Below are positions 25,097 through 32,199 of a stretch of 64,000 nucleotides of DNA, one piece after another. The notes under the pieces are model-generated. The model was not told where the DNA came from and did not search any database. It saw nothing but the letters and a program-made list of their open reading frames with translations. Origin of the DNA: Mesorhizobium sp. Root554 (GTDB lineage: Bacteria; Pseudomonadota; Alphaproteobacteria; Rhizobiales; Rhizobiaceae); assembly GCF_001427025.1 (NCBI RefSeq), contig NZ_LMGA01000001.1, positions 619,464 to 683,463 of the forward strand. Direction: 5' to 3'. How positions within the stretch are numbered: the stretch's first letter is position 1; the number at the start of each line of letters is the position of its first letter. The position numbers were made by a program, and so were the translations under genes.

Positions 25097-25336
25097 TCAG
25101 TCGGAAACCTCGGTCTGCGGCCGGTCGCGGCCGTCGGCCAGCTCCTCGTGCCACTTGCCTTCCGAATCTTCATACTGGATGCCGTCAGTGGTGCCGGCGA
25201 CCTGCTGCTCGGCCGATGCCTGCTTGGCCGCCGCCAGCGCATCGTCATGGGTCGGGAAGGTTTCGGAATATGTTGTTCCGACCTGGTAGGCCCAGCCGCC
25301 GTCATGTTCCACGATCTTGTATGTGAGCTTGCTCAT
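25097..25336 (-). CDS. DUF2188 protein
   Basis: A 79-residue protein; the ATG at 25336 is eight bases from GGGAG. YKIVEHDGGWAYQVGTTYSE and FPTHDDALAAAKQASAEQQV followed by DGIQYEDSEGKWHEEL match DUF2188: two strands around GGWAY, a helix of Ala/Lys, and a terminal strand with W. Function unknown; common in soil alphaproteobacteria. Alone between wrbA and the DUF982 gene. Confidence 0.8.
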   Translation of the reverse strand: MSKLTYKIVEHDGGWAYQVGTTYSETFPTHDDALAAAKQASAEQQVAGTTDGIQYEDSEGKWHEELADGRDRPQTEVSD

Positions 25337-25425
25337 GAACATACTCCCTTGAGAGGTTTTCCGAAGTTTATATGGCCGGGATAGTGGGGTCTAGGCCATC
25401 ACTGGCAGGCATGGGCCGGCAGGGC

Positions 25426-25689
25426 CTAGTTGAGCTTTTCGTCAGGAACAAGAACGTCGGATTCCTTCGCCGCCTCCACCAGCGCGCGGCGCGCATCGGC
25501 GGTCGAGCGATAGCCTTCCAGCACCTTCAAGCAGGTCTCGACGGCGTCGCGGTGGCGGGGGCCGCGGTTCAGCGGCCATCCCGTCATCAGGCAATCGGCG
25601 GCCTCCTGGGCGCTGCGAATCTTGCGGTATTTGCCGACGTGACCGAGTTCGACCACCACCGGCTTCTCGAAAGGTTTCGTGTCCATCAT
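25426..25689 (-). CDS. DUF982 protein
   Basis: An 87-residue protein from ATG 25689 (a longer frame to 25734 lacks homology). FEKPVVVELGHVGKYRKIRS, EAADCLMTGWPLNRGPRHRD and CLKVLEGYRSTADARRALV fit DUF982: F-x-x-P-V, W-P-x-x-x-G-x-x-H-x-x-A, C-x-x-x-L-x-G. The family is expanded in rhizobia and has no known function. Confidence 0.83.
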   Translation of the reverse strand: MMDTKPFEKPVVVELGHVGKYRKIRSAQEAADCLMTGWPLNRGPRHRDAVETCLKVLEGYRSTADARRALVEAAKESDVLVPDEKLN

Positions 25690-25761
25690 GCCCGCCAACG
25701 CGGCGCCGGGCGAATGGTTGCGCTTTTCACACACAACCTTTCAAGCGCCGCTGCTTGGACG

Positions 25762-26868
25762 CTACCCAGCCGCCGGCTTCATCCAGTGCTGCATGGTCGT
25801 GACCGACCGCAAGAGTTGCGGCGTCGCCTCGATCTTTTCGCCGAAGACCGCCGCGGCGCGCCAGCCCCAGCGCGGATCGGCCAGGAAGGCGCGGGCCAGC
25901 GCCACCATGTCGGCGCGGCCATCGGCGACCACCGCATTCGCCTGTTCGGGCGTGGTGATCAGGCCGACCGCCCGCGTCGGGATATCCGCGCCCTTCCGGA
26001 TCGCTTCGGCCAGATGCACCTGATAGCCCGGGCCGGACGGCAGTTTCTGGTGCGGCTGGTTGCCGCCGCTGGAAGCGCAGATGTAGGCGACCCCTTCCGC
26101 CTTGAGCGCCTTGGCCACCTCGATGGCTTCGTCGACGTCGAACCCGCCATCGACCCATTCCTTGACCGACAGCCGGGCGCCCAGCATCAGGCCGGGGGCG
26201 GCCTTCTTCACCGCCCTGGCGATCTCGACGGCGAAACGCATACGGTTTTCCAGCGGCCCGCCCCAGCGGTCTGTGCGCTGGTTGGAAAGCGGCGACAGGA
26301 ACTGGAAGATCAGATAGCCGTGGGCCGCGTGCAGCTCGATGAAGTCGAAGCCCACGCGCTCGGCGCGCCTTGCCGAATCGCCGAACTTTTCGACCAGCCG
26401 CACGATGTCCTCGTCCGTCAGCGCATGCGGGACCTGCCAGCCGGTATCGTAGGCGATTGCCGAAGCCGACACGACCGGCCACGGGTCCTGGTCCGGCTTG
26501 AGCGGACCGCCGCCCTCCCATGGCTTCTGGTTGGAGGCCTTGCGGCCGGCATGGGCCAGCTGCGTGCCGAACTTCGTTCCCGGGCAGGCGACCGCCTTCG
26601 CGGCATCCAGCGCCCGCTTCGCCGCCTGCTCGTTATGGTCGGAGTAAAGTCCGAGGCAGCCATGGCTGATGCGTCCGCGACGCTCCACGTCGGTCATTTC
26701 CACGGTGACCATTCCGGCGCCCGACATGGCGTAGCTCATCCACTGCTGCAGGTGCCAGTCGGTGGCAGACCCGTCATCGGCCGAATACTGGCACATCGGC
26801 GCGATCGCGATGCGGTTGGGGAAGGTCAGGCCGTCAAGCGTGATCGGCTGGAAAAGCGGTGCGGTCAT
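25762..26868 (-). CDS. NADH:flavin oxidoreductase of the OYE/YqjM type
   Basis: A 368-residue TIM-barrel FMN enzyme. APMCQYSADDG holds the YqjM-type regulatory Cys (residue 25). FGTQLAHAGRK, the substrate-binding pair in ELHAAHGYLIFQFLSP, SNQRTDRWGG and the C-terminal FMN-phosphate site RADMVALARAFLADP are all present. These enzymes reduce activated C=C bonds of enones with NAD(P)H. The physiological substrate is unknown. Divergent from the small gene at 27018. Confidence 0.93.
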   Translation of the reverse strand: MTAPLFQPITLDGLTFPNRIAIAPMCQYSADDGSATDWHLQQWMSYAMSGAGMVTVEMTDVERRGRISHGCLGLYSDHNEQAAKRALDAAKAVACPGTKFGTQLAHAGRKASNQKPWEGGGPLKPDQDPWPVVSASAIAYDTGWQVPHALTDEDIVRLVEKFGDSARRAERVGFDFIELHAAHGYLIFQFLSPLSNQRTDRWGGPLENRMRFAVEIARAVKKAAPGLMLGARLSVKEWVDGGFDVDEAIEVAKALKAEGVAYICASSGGNQPHQKLPSGPGYQVHLAEAIRKGADIPTRAVGLITTPEQANAVVADGRADMVALARAFLADPRWGWRAAAVFGEKIEATPQLLRSVTTMQHWMKPAAG

Positions 26869-27017
26869 GGGGGCACTCCGGAGGCGGGAAGATCGCTATG
26901 TACGCAAACAAGTTGCTTCCCGCCAGACACGGAACGGTGAGTACGCCACGCGACTCCGCAGGAACCGTTCTCGCGCTTGCCAGTTGTTCAGAAATGACGA
27001 TCAATTGGAGAACGGCC

Positions 27018-27251
27018 ATGACCGATGCGGACAGCCTGCGACAAGGCCTTGCGAAACCGAAAGTGGCAAAGGCGGGCAAGCGGAAGCAACCGGAAGTGCT
27101 CGAAGAACAGCTGGAATCCGGATTGGAAGACAGTTTCCCGGCGAGCGATCCGCCGGCAGTGGTATCCAGCACGATTTCCGGCGGCGGCAAAAAGCTGGTG
27201 GGCGTCGAGGAACATCTGCGCCGCAAGCGTGAGGAAAAATCAGGACACTGA
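27018..27251 (+). CDS. small protein with DSFPASDPPA motif
   Basis: A 77-residue protein; ATG 27018 follows TTGGAG. The N-terminal half is Lys-rich; the centre reads EEQLESGLEDSFPASDPPAV, a motif I recall from many small proteobacterial proteins of unknown function. The C-terminus is Lys/Arg-rich (EEHLRRKREEKSGH). Probably a disordered cytoplasmic protein. It ends 39 bp before the 3' end of the tRNA-Leu gene. Confidence 0.72.
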   Translation: MTDADSLRQGLAKPKVAKAGKRKQPEVLEEQLESGLEDSFPASDPPAVVSSTISGGGKKLVGVEEHLRRKREEKSGH

Positions 27252-27289
27252 TGTGTTCGTCAGGCTCACAGCCGCGCTCTGGCCAACCT

Positions 27290-27374
27290 TGGTGCGGACG
27301 GCGGGGATCGAACCCGCATAGCCGAGGCTGAGGGATTTTAAGTCCCTTGCGTCTACCAGTTCCGCCACGTCCGC
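27290..27374 (-). tRNA. tRNA-Leu (anticodon TAA)
   Basis: Read on the minus strand from 27374: acceptor GCGGACG pairs with CGTCCGC at the 3' end, followed by A and an encoded CCA (27292-27290). The anticodon loop is CTTAAAA, giving TAA. There is a long class II variable arm (CTCAGCCTCGGC region) and a T-arm GGGTTCGATCCCC. Length 85 with CCA. Confidence 0.95.
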
Positions 27375-27469
27375 GTGGCTTGCTTTTCAAATGCGCGGAG
27401 TGCTTCGTCAATGCCCGGTCGGCAAAACTTTCTGCCGACCGGAATTGTCCGGCGCCGGATCTTGCCGGC

Positions 27470-28978
27470 TCAATCCTCTTCGACGAACACCTCGTCGCGT
27501 TTCTTGCGCACGCTGGGCAGGAACACCACGATCAGCACGAGCAGGGCGATGCCGAGCAGCGAGGCGCTGATAGGCCGGGTGAAGAAGGTCGTCGGATCGC
27601 CGCGCGACAGGATCATGGCGCGCCGCAGATTTTCCTCCAGCAGCGGCCCGAGCACGAAGCCGAGCAGGAGAGGGGCCGGCTCGCAGCGCAGCTTCACCAG
27701 CATGTAGCCGATCAGGCCGAAGAAGGCGACGGCATAGAGGTCATAGACATTGGAGTTCACTGAATAGACGCCGATTGAGCAGAACGCCATGATGATCGGG
27801 AACAGCACATAGTAAGGGATCGTCAGCAGCTTCACCCACAGGCCGATCAGCGGCAGGTTGAGCACGATCAGCATCAGATTGCCGATCCACATCGAAGCGA
27901 TGATGCCCCAGAACAGCGCCGGCTGCTCGGTGGCCACGTTCGGCCCCGGCACGATGCCCTGGATGATCATGGCGCCGATCATCAGCGCCATCACGGGATT
28001 GGCCGGGATGCCCAGCGTCAGCATCGGGATGAAGGAGGTCTGCGCGCCGGCATTGTTGGCCGATTCCGGCCCGGCCACGCCGGCGACGGCGCCCCGGCCG
28101 AACTCCTCCGGCTTCTTGGAGACGCGCTTTTCCACCGTGTAGGAAGCGAAGGAGGCGAGGATGGCGCCGCCGCCCGGAAGGATGCCGAGCGCCGAGCCGA
28201 TTACGGTGCCGCGCAGGATCGGCGCGACCATTTCGCGAAAATCCTGGCGCGTCGGCATCAGGCCCGTCACCTTGGCCATCAGCACCTCGCGGGTCTTCTC
28301 GCTTTCAAGGTTGCGCAGGATTTCGGCGACGCCGAACACACCCACGGCGACCGCGACGAAGTTCAGTCCGTCCGAATACTGGCGGATGCCCAGCGTGAAG
28401 CGCGGCGTGCCCGTGTAGATATCGGTGCCGACAAGGCCGAGCAGCAGGCCGAGCACGACCATGGCCAGCGCCTTGACGATGGAGCCGTGCGCGAGCGCGA
28501 TGGACGACACGAGGCCGACGATCATCAGCGAGAAATATTCGGCCGAACCGAACTTCAGGGCGATCACCGTAAGCGGCGGCGCAAAGATGGCGACCAGGAA
28601 GGTCGAGACCGAGCCGGCGAAGAACGAACCGATCGCCGCGATGGCGAGCGCGGCGCCCGCGCGGCCCTGGCGGGCCATCTGGTAGCCGTCGATGGCGGTC
28701 ACCGCCGAGGAGGACTCTCCGGGCATGTTGATGAGGATGGCGGTGGTGGAACCGCCATACTGCGCGCCGTAATAAATGCCGGCCAGCATGATCAGCGACG
28801 AGGCCGGATCGCCGATCTGGAAGGTGATGGGCAAAAGCATGGCGATTGTCGCCGTCGCGCCGATGCCGGGCAACACGCCGATCAGGGTGCCGAGCAGCAC
28901 GCCGATGAGGCAGAAGCCCAGATTTGAAAGCGTCGTGGCTTCGGCGAAGCCGAGAGCGAGATTGGAGAACAGATCCAT
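27470..28978 (-). CDS. tctA: tripartite tricarboxylate transporter, large membrane subunit
   Basis: A 502-residue integral membrane protein with about 11-12 helices. The family repeat signatures are visible: GVLLGTLIGVLPGIGATATI near the N-terminus and GTVIGSALGILPGGGAILAS in the middle, plus TLGIPANPVMALMIGAMI. It forms the permease with TctB and is fed by a periplasmic TctC. Last gene of the tctC-tctB-tctA run; 9 bp separate it from tctB. The substrate is probably a carboxylate, unspecified. Confidence 0.95.
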   Translation of the reverse strand: MDLFSNLALGFAEATTLSNLGFCLIGVLLGTLIGVLPGIGATATIAMLLPITFQIGDPASSLIMLAGIYYGAQYGGSTTAILINMPGESSSAVTAIDGYQMARQGRAGAALAIAAIGSFFAGSVSTFLVAIFAPPLTVIALKFGSAEYFSLMIVGLVSSIALAHGSIVKALAMVVLGLLLGLVGTDIYTGTPRFTLGIRQYSDGLNFVAVAVGVFGVAEILRNLESEKTREVLMAKVTGLMPTRQDFREMVAPILRGTVIGSALGILPGGGAILASFASYTVEKRVSKKPEEFGRGAVAGVAGPESANNAGAQTSFIPMLTLGIPANPVMALMIGAMIIQGIVPGPNVATEQPALFWGIIASMWIGNLMLIVLNLPLIGLWVKLLTIPYYVLFPIIMAFCSIGVYSVNSNVYDLYAVAFFGLIGYMLVKLRCEPAPLLLGFVLGPLLEENLRRAMILSRGDPTTFFTRPISASLLGIALLVLIVVFLPSVRKKRDEVFVEED

Positions 28979-28987
28979 CGTCGTGCC

Positions 28988-29449
28988 TCAGAACCGGGTC
29001 CAGGGGCCAAAGCGCTCGTAAGGGAGGCCAAGGCTGTAGCTGAAGACGATGATCGAGAAAATGGTGATGCCGAGCGCCACGGCGAGCGCGTAAAGCGGCT
29101 TCATCCGGGAACTGGCGAAGGCGGCGATCAGCGCCGTGAAGAACAATGAGGGCGCAAAGCCAAGTCCGCGCACGGTCAGCCCGAAGAAGATCGGCGCCGG
29201 CAGGATCAGCAACATGCCGCGCCATGCGATCGGCCCCAGCGGTTCGCCCTGGACGCGCGTCGCCTGCACGATGATGACGATGCCCAGAAGAACAAGGATG
29301 AGCGCCAGCACCAGCGGGAAATAGCCAGGCCCCATGCGGAAGGCGGTGCCGAGATCCAGCCCGAATGCCTGCCAGGCGAAGAACAGGCCCGTCGCTGCGA
29401 AAATCGCGCCGCAGGCAGCATTTGTCGGGTCAACGGATAGCTTGTTCAT
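28988..29449 (-). CDS. tctB: tripartite tricarboxylate transporter, small membrane subunit
   Basis: A 153-residue protein with four hydrophobic helices (AACGAIFAATGLFFAWQAFG, GYFPLVLALILVLLGIVIIV, MLLILPAPIFFGLTVRGLGF, LAVALGITIFSIIVFSYSLG). The GTAFRMGPGYFPL loop and the terminal L-G-L-P-Y-x-x-F/W-G-P are typical of TctB. It partners with TctA in the inner membrane. Confidence 0.93.
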   Translation of the reverse strand: MNKLSVDPTNAACGAIFAATGLFFAWQAFGLDLGTAFRMGPGYFPLVLALILVLLGIVIIVQATRVQGEPLGPIAWRGMLLILPAPIFFGLTVRGLGFAPSLFFTALIAAFASSRMKPLYALAVALGITIFSIIVFSYSLGLPYERFGPWTRF

Positions 29450-29472
29450 GTGTCCTCCCCAGAACGAAATCG

Positions 29473-29603
29473 ACCCCCACTCCGGCCCTTCGGGCCACCT
29501 CTCCCCCGATCGACGGGGTAGAGGAAAGCCGCAGGCGATCTTGGCGCTTTCCTCTACCCCGGGCAGGGGAGAGGTGGCGAGTGTAACGAGGCGGAGTGGG
29601 GGT
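29473..29603. repeat. large inverted repeat between tctC and tctB
   Basis: Nested arms: ACCCCCACTCCG (29473-29484) with CGGAGTGGGGGT (29592-29603); CCACCTCTCCCC with GGGGAGAGGTGG; GGGGTAGAGGAAAGC (29515-29529) with GCTTTCCTCTACCCC (29546-29560). The whole 131 bp can fold into one long stem. It resembles intergenic palindromic repeats of rhizobia. Within the tct transcript it could protect or terminate the tctC mRNA. Confidence 0.88.
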
Positions 29604-29647
29604 GCTATTTTTCCGCAAGTTTATAACTTGCGATGTCGAGTGCTGTG

Positions 29648-30625
29648 TCAATCCGCGTATTGGCCGGCGGCGTCGATCACCGGCTTCCAGCGGGCGATCT
29701 CGCTTTCGAGCTTGGCCTTCAACGCGGCCGGGGTGGCGTCGGCCTCCGAGGACGGCGTGGTGCCGAGTTCGGCGAAGCGATCGACGACGTTCTTGTCTTT
29801 CAGCGCGATCTGGAGCGACTTGGACAGGCGCTCGGTGATCTCCGCAGGCGTGCCCTTCGGCGCGTAGAGGCCGTGCCAGATGCCGACTTCCATCTTGGGC
29901 AGGCCGCCTTCGGCGACTGTCGGGACATCGGGCAGCACATCGAGGCGCTTCGATGAGGTCACCGCGTAGGCCTTGATGGTCTTGCCCTGGATCTGCTTGG
30001 TGGTGTTGGTCGTCTGGTCGCACATGATGTCGACCTGGCCGCCGAGCAGGTCGGTCATGGCCGGGCCGGTGCCCTTGTAGGGGACCGTGACAAGCGGGGT
30101 CTCGATGGCGCTCATGAACAGCATGCCGCACAGATGCGAGGCGGCGCCGATGCCGGCATTGGCGACCGTCACCTTGTCCTTGTTGGCCTTGGCGTATTCG
30201 ACCAGGCCCTTCAGGTCGGTGGCTTCCATGTCCTTGCGCGCGACGAGCGTCATTGGAACTTCGGTGACGAGGCCGACATATTCGAAGGCATTGAGCGTAT
30301 CGTAGGGCAGCTTGCGGTAGAGCGTGGCGCTGGTGGCCATGCCGATGTGGTGTAGCAGCAGCGTGTAGCCGTCGGGATCGGCCTTGGCGACCTGCGAGGC
30401 GCCCAGCGTGCCGCCGGCGCCGCCGACGTTCTCGACGATGACCTGCTGGCCGAGATCCTTCGACATCGCTTCGGCGACAAGCCGGGTGACGGTGTCGGTC
30501 GGGCCGCCGGCCGCGAAGGGCACGACAACGGTGATGGTGCGCTCTGGATAGCCGGCGGCATGGGCGCTGGCTGCGGTGAAGGCGAGCGCTGCGGTGGTCG
30601 CAAGCGCGGCAAACAGTTTCTTCAT
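29648..30625 (-). CDS. tctC: tripartite tricarboxylate transporter substrate-binding protein
   Basis: A 325-residue periplasmic protein. ATG 30625 follows GGGAGG; residues 1-27 are a signal peptide (MKKLFAALATTAALAFTAAS, cleavage after AHA). YPERTITVVVPFAAGGPTDT, NVGGAGGTLGASQVAKADPD and GYTLLLHHIG are the hallmarks of the Bug/TctC family. VPYKGTGPAMTDLLGGQVDI is the second ligand-contact loop. It captures a carboxylate for TctAB. The gene is first of the transporter run and last in line after the regulator genes. Confidence 0.95.
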   Translation of the reverse strand: MKKLFAALATTAALAFTAASAHAAGYPERTITVVVPFAAGGPTDTVTRLVAEAMSKDLGQQVIVENVGGAGGTLGASQVAKADPDGYTLLLHHIGMATSATLYRKLPYDTLNAFEYVGLVTEVPMTLVARKDMEATDLKGLVEYAKANKDKVTVANAGIGAASHLCGMLFMSAIETPLVTVPYKGTGPAMTDLLGGQVDIMCDQTTNTTKQIQGKTIKAYAVTSSKRLDVLPDVPTVAEGGLPKMEVGIWHGLYAPKGTPAEITERLSKSLQIALKDKNVVDRFAELGTTPSSEADATPAALKAKLESEIARWKPVIDAAGQYAD

Positions 30626-30800
30626 GACGAAAACCTCCCAGGAATGGACAACCCTGGCGGCGCGCGTTTCCTCCCGCACTGCCAGCGAATGCTCCAATCA
30701 AGCGGCGGCCACGGAACCGGCGCAACGGCCGAATGCACGATTCCCCGAAACTATCGGCCTTACGGGCCAGCAATGGGTGGATTCGGTAACATTGGCCCCA

Positions 30801-30828
30801 AACCATGTGTGCGATCCCACACATGGTT
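30801..30828. promoter_or_regulatory. 28-bp palindrome upstream of tctC
   Basis: Perfect 11-bp arms AACCATGTGTG (30801-30811) and CACACATGGTT (30818-30828) with a 6-bp centre. It lies 15 bp beyond the stop of the sigma54 activator gene and 176 bp upstream of the tctC start. No U-tract follows on the minus strand, so it is more likely an activator-binding site than a terminator. Confidence 0.65.
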
Positions 30829-30843
30829 GCTCGCAATCGACAT

Positions 30844-32199
30844 TTACCGGACGGACATGTCGCCCGCCTCGCCGGAGGATTGCCTGTCCAGCCCGTATTT
30901 CTGCATCTTCTCGTAGAGCGTCTTGCGCGAGATGCCGAGCGATTCGTAGACGTTCTTCAAGCTTCCCCGGTGGGCGGCCAGCGCGCCGGCGATCAGGCTT
31001 TTCTCGAATTCCGCCACGCGTTCGGCCAGCCGCGTATCCTCGGGGCCGCTGTCTCCGTCGTCCGACGGGCGCAGCCCCAGCACATAGCGGTCGGCGGCAT
31101 TGCGCAGTTCGCGCACATTGCCCGGCCATTGCCGCTGGCCGATCTCGGCCAGCATGTGCGGCGGCACGTCAATGACATCGCGGCGGTAACGGGCCGCGGC
31201 TTCGCGAACCAGTTGCAGGAAGAGCAGCGGCACGTCTTCCCGGCGCTGCGACAGGGCGGGCATGCGCAGCGTCACCACGTTCAGCCGATAGAGCAGGTCG
31301 GGCCGGAATTGTCCGGTCTCCGCCTCGGCGGTGAGGTCCGCCTTGCTGGTGGCGATGAAGCGGACATCCAGCGGGATCGGCTCGTTCGAGCCGAGCCGGG
31401 TGATCACCCGGTCCTGGATGACGCGCAGGAGCTTTGCCTGCAGGTCGAGCGGCATCGAACCGATCTCGTCCAGCAGGACCGTGCCGCCTCTCGCATGTTC
31501 GAACTTGCCGAAACGCGGCCGGATGGCGCCGGGAAAGGCGCCGGCCTCGTGGCCGAACAATTCGCTTTCGATGAGGTTGCCCGGCAGGGCGGCGCAGTTG
31601 ATGGCGATGAACGGCTTGCCGCTGCGGCCGCTGAGGTCGTGGATCGCCAGCGCCGCGACCTCCTTGCCGGCGCCGGTATCGCCGATGATGAGGATGTCCG
31701 CATCGGTCGCGGCGACGGCGCGCAACTGATAGCGCAGATCGACCATGACCTGCGTGCGCCCCGGCAGCCGCGCCTCGATATCGTCGCGCTTGCCGGCGGC
31801 GGCGCGCAGCTCGCGGTTCTCCAGCACCAGACCGCGCCGGTCGAGCGCTCGCCCCGCCATGTCGGCGAGATGCTGGGTGGCGAAGGGCTTTTCGATGAAG
31901 TCGTAGGCGCCCTCGCGCATGGCCCGCACCGCAAGCTGCACGTCGCCATGGCCGGTCGCCAGGATCACCGGAATGTCGGGATCGATGTCGCGCACCTTTC
32001 CCATCAGCGTCATGCCGTCCATGCCGGGCATGCGGATGTCGGTGATGATGACGCCGTTGAGGCCCTGGGTGACGAAGTCGAGCGCGCGCTCGGCGGAGCC
32101 GAATTCACGGACCGTGAAGCCGGCCAGATCCAGCGACTGCGCGGTGGAATGGCGCAGTTCCTCCTCGTCTTCCACCAGGAGCACCAGCGGCGGCTTCAT
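30844..32199 (-). CDS. sigma54-dependent response regulator, DctD-like
   Basis: A 451-residue three-domain activator. Receiver: phosphoacceptor D54 (IITDIRMPGMDG), K104 (FIEKPFA). AAA+ domain: Walker A GDTGAGKE (173-180), Walker B TVLLDEIGS, R-finger region RPDLLYRLNV. C-terminal Fis-type HTH: SLKNVYESLGISRKTLYEKM. The sigma54 contact loop reads GAFPGA (220-225) instead of GAFTGA. Its ATG overlaps the stop of the kinase gene (ATGA), so the pair is translationally coupled. It probably controls tctC-tctB-tctA downstream. Confidence 0.92.
   Translation of the reverse strand: MKPPLVLLVEDEEELRHSTAQSLDLAGFTVREFGSAERALDFVTQGLNGVIITDIRMPGMDGMTLMGKVRDIDPDIPVILATGHGDVQLAVRAMREGAYDFIEKPFATQHLADMAGRALDRRGLVLENRELRAAAGKRDDIEARLPGRTQVMVDLRYQLRAVAATDADILIIGDTGAGKEVAALAIHDLSGRSGKPFIAINCAALPGNLIESELFGHEAGAFPGAIRPRFGKFEHARGGTVLLDEIGSMPLDLQAKLLRVIQDRVITRLGSNEPIPLDVRFIATSKADLTAEAETGQFRPDLLYRLNVVTLRMPALSQRREDVPLLFLQLVREAAARYRRDVIDVPPHMLAEIGQRQWPGNVRELRNAADRYVLGLRPSDDGDSGPEDTRLAERVAEFEKSLIAGALAAHRGSLKNVYESLGISRKTLYEKMQKYGLDRQSSGEAGDMSVR

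Noticed and set aside
27290..27374. tRNA-Leu as an integration site for a mobile element
   Set aside because: I saw no integrase nearby and no direct repeat of the tRNA 3' end in the flanks; neighbours look like core genes.
30626..30800. Sigma54 -24/-12 promoter for tctC
   Set aside because: Candidates such as TGGCCGCCGCTTGA and CGGTTCCGTGGCCGC have wrong spacing or lack the TTGC half, so none is called.
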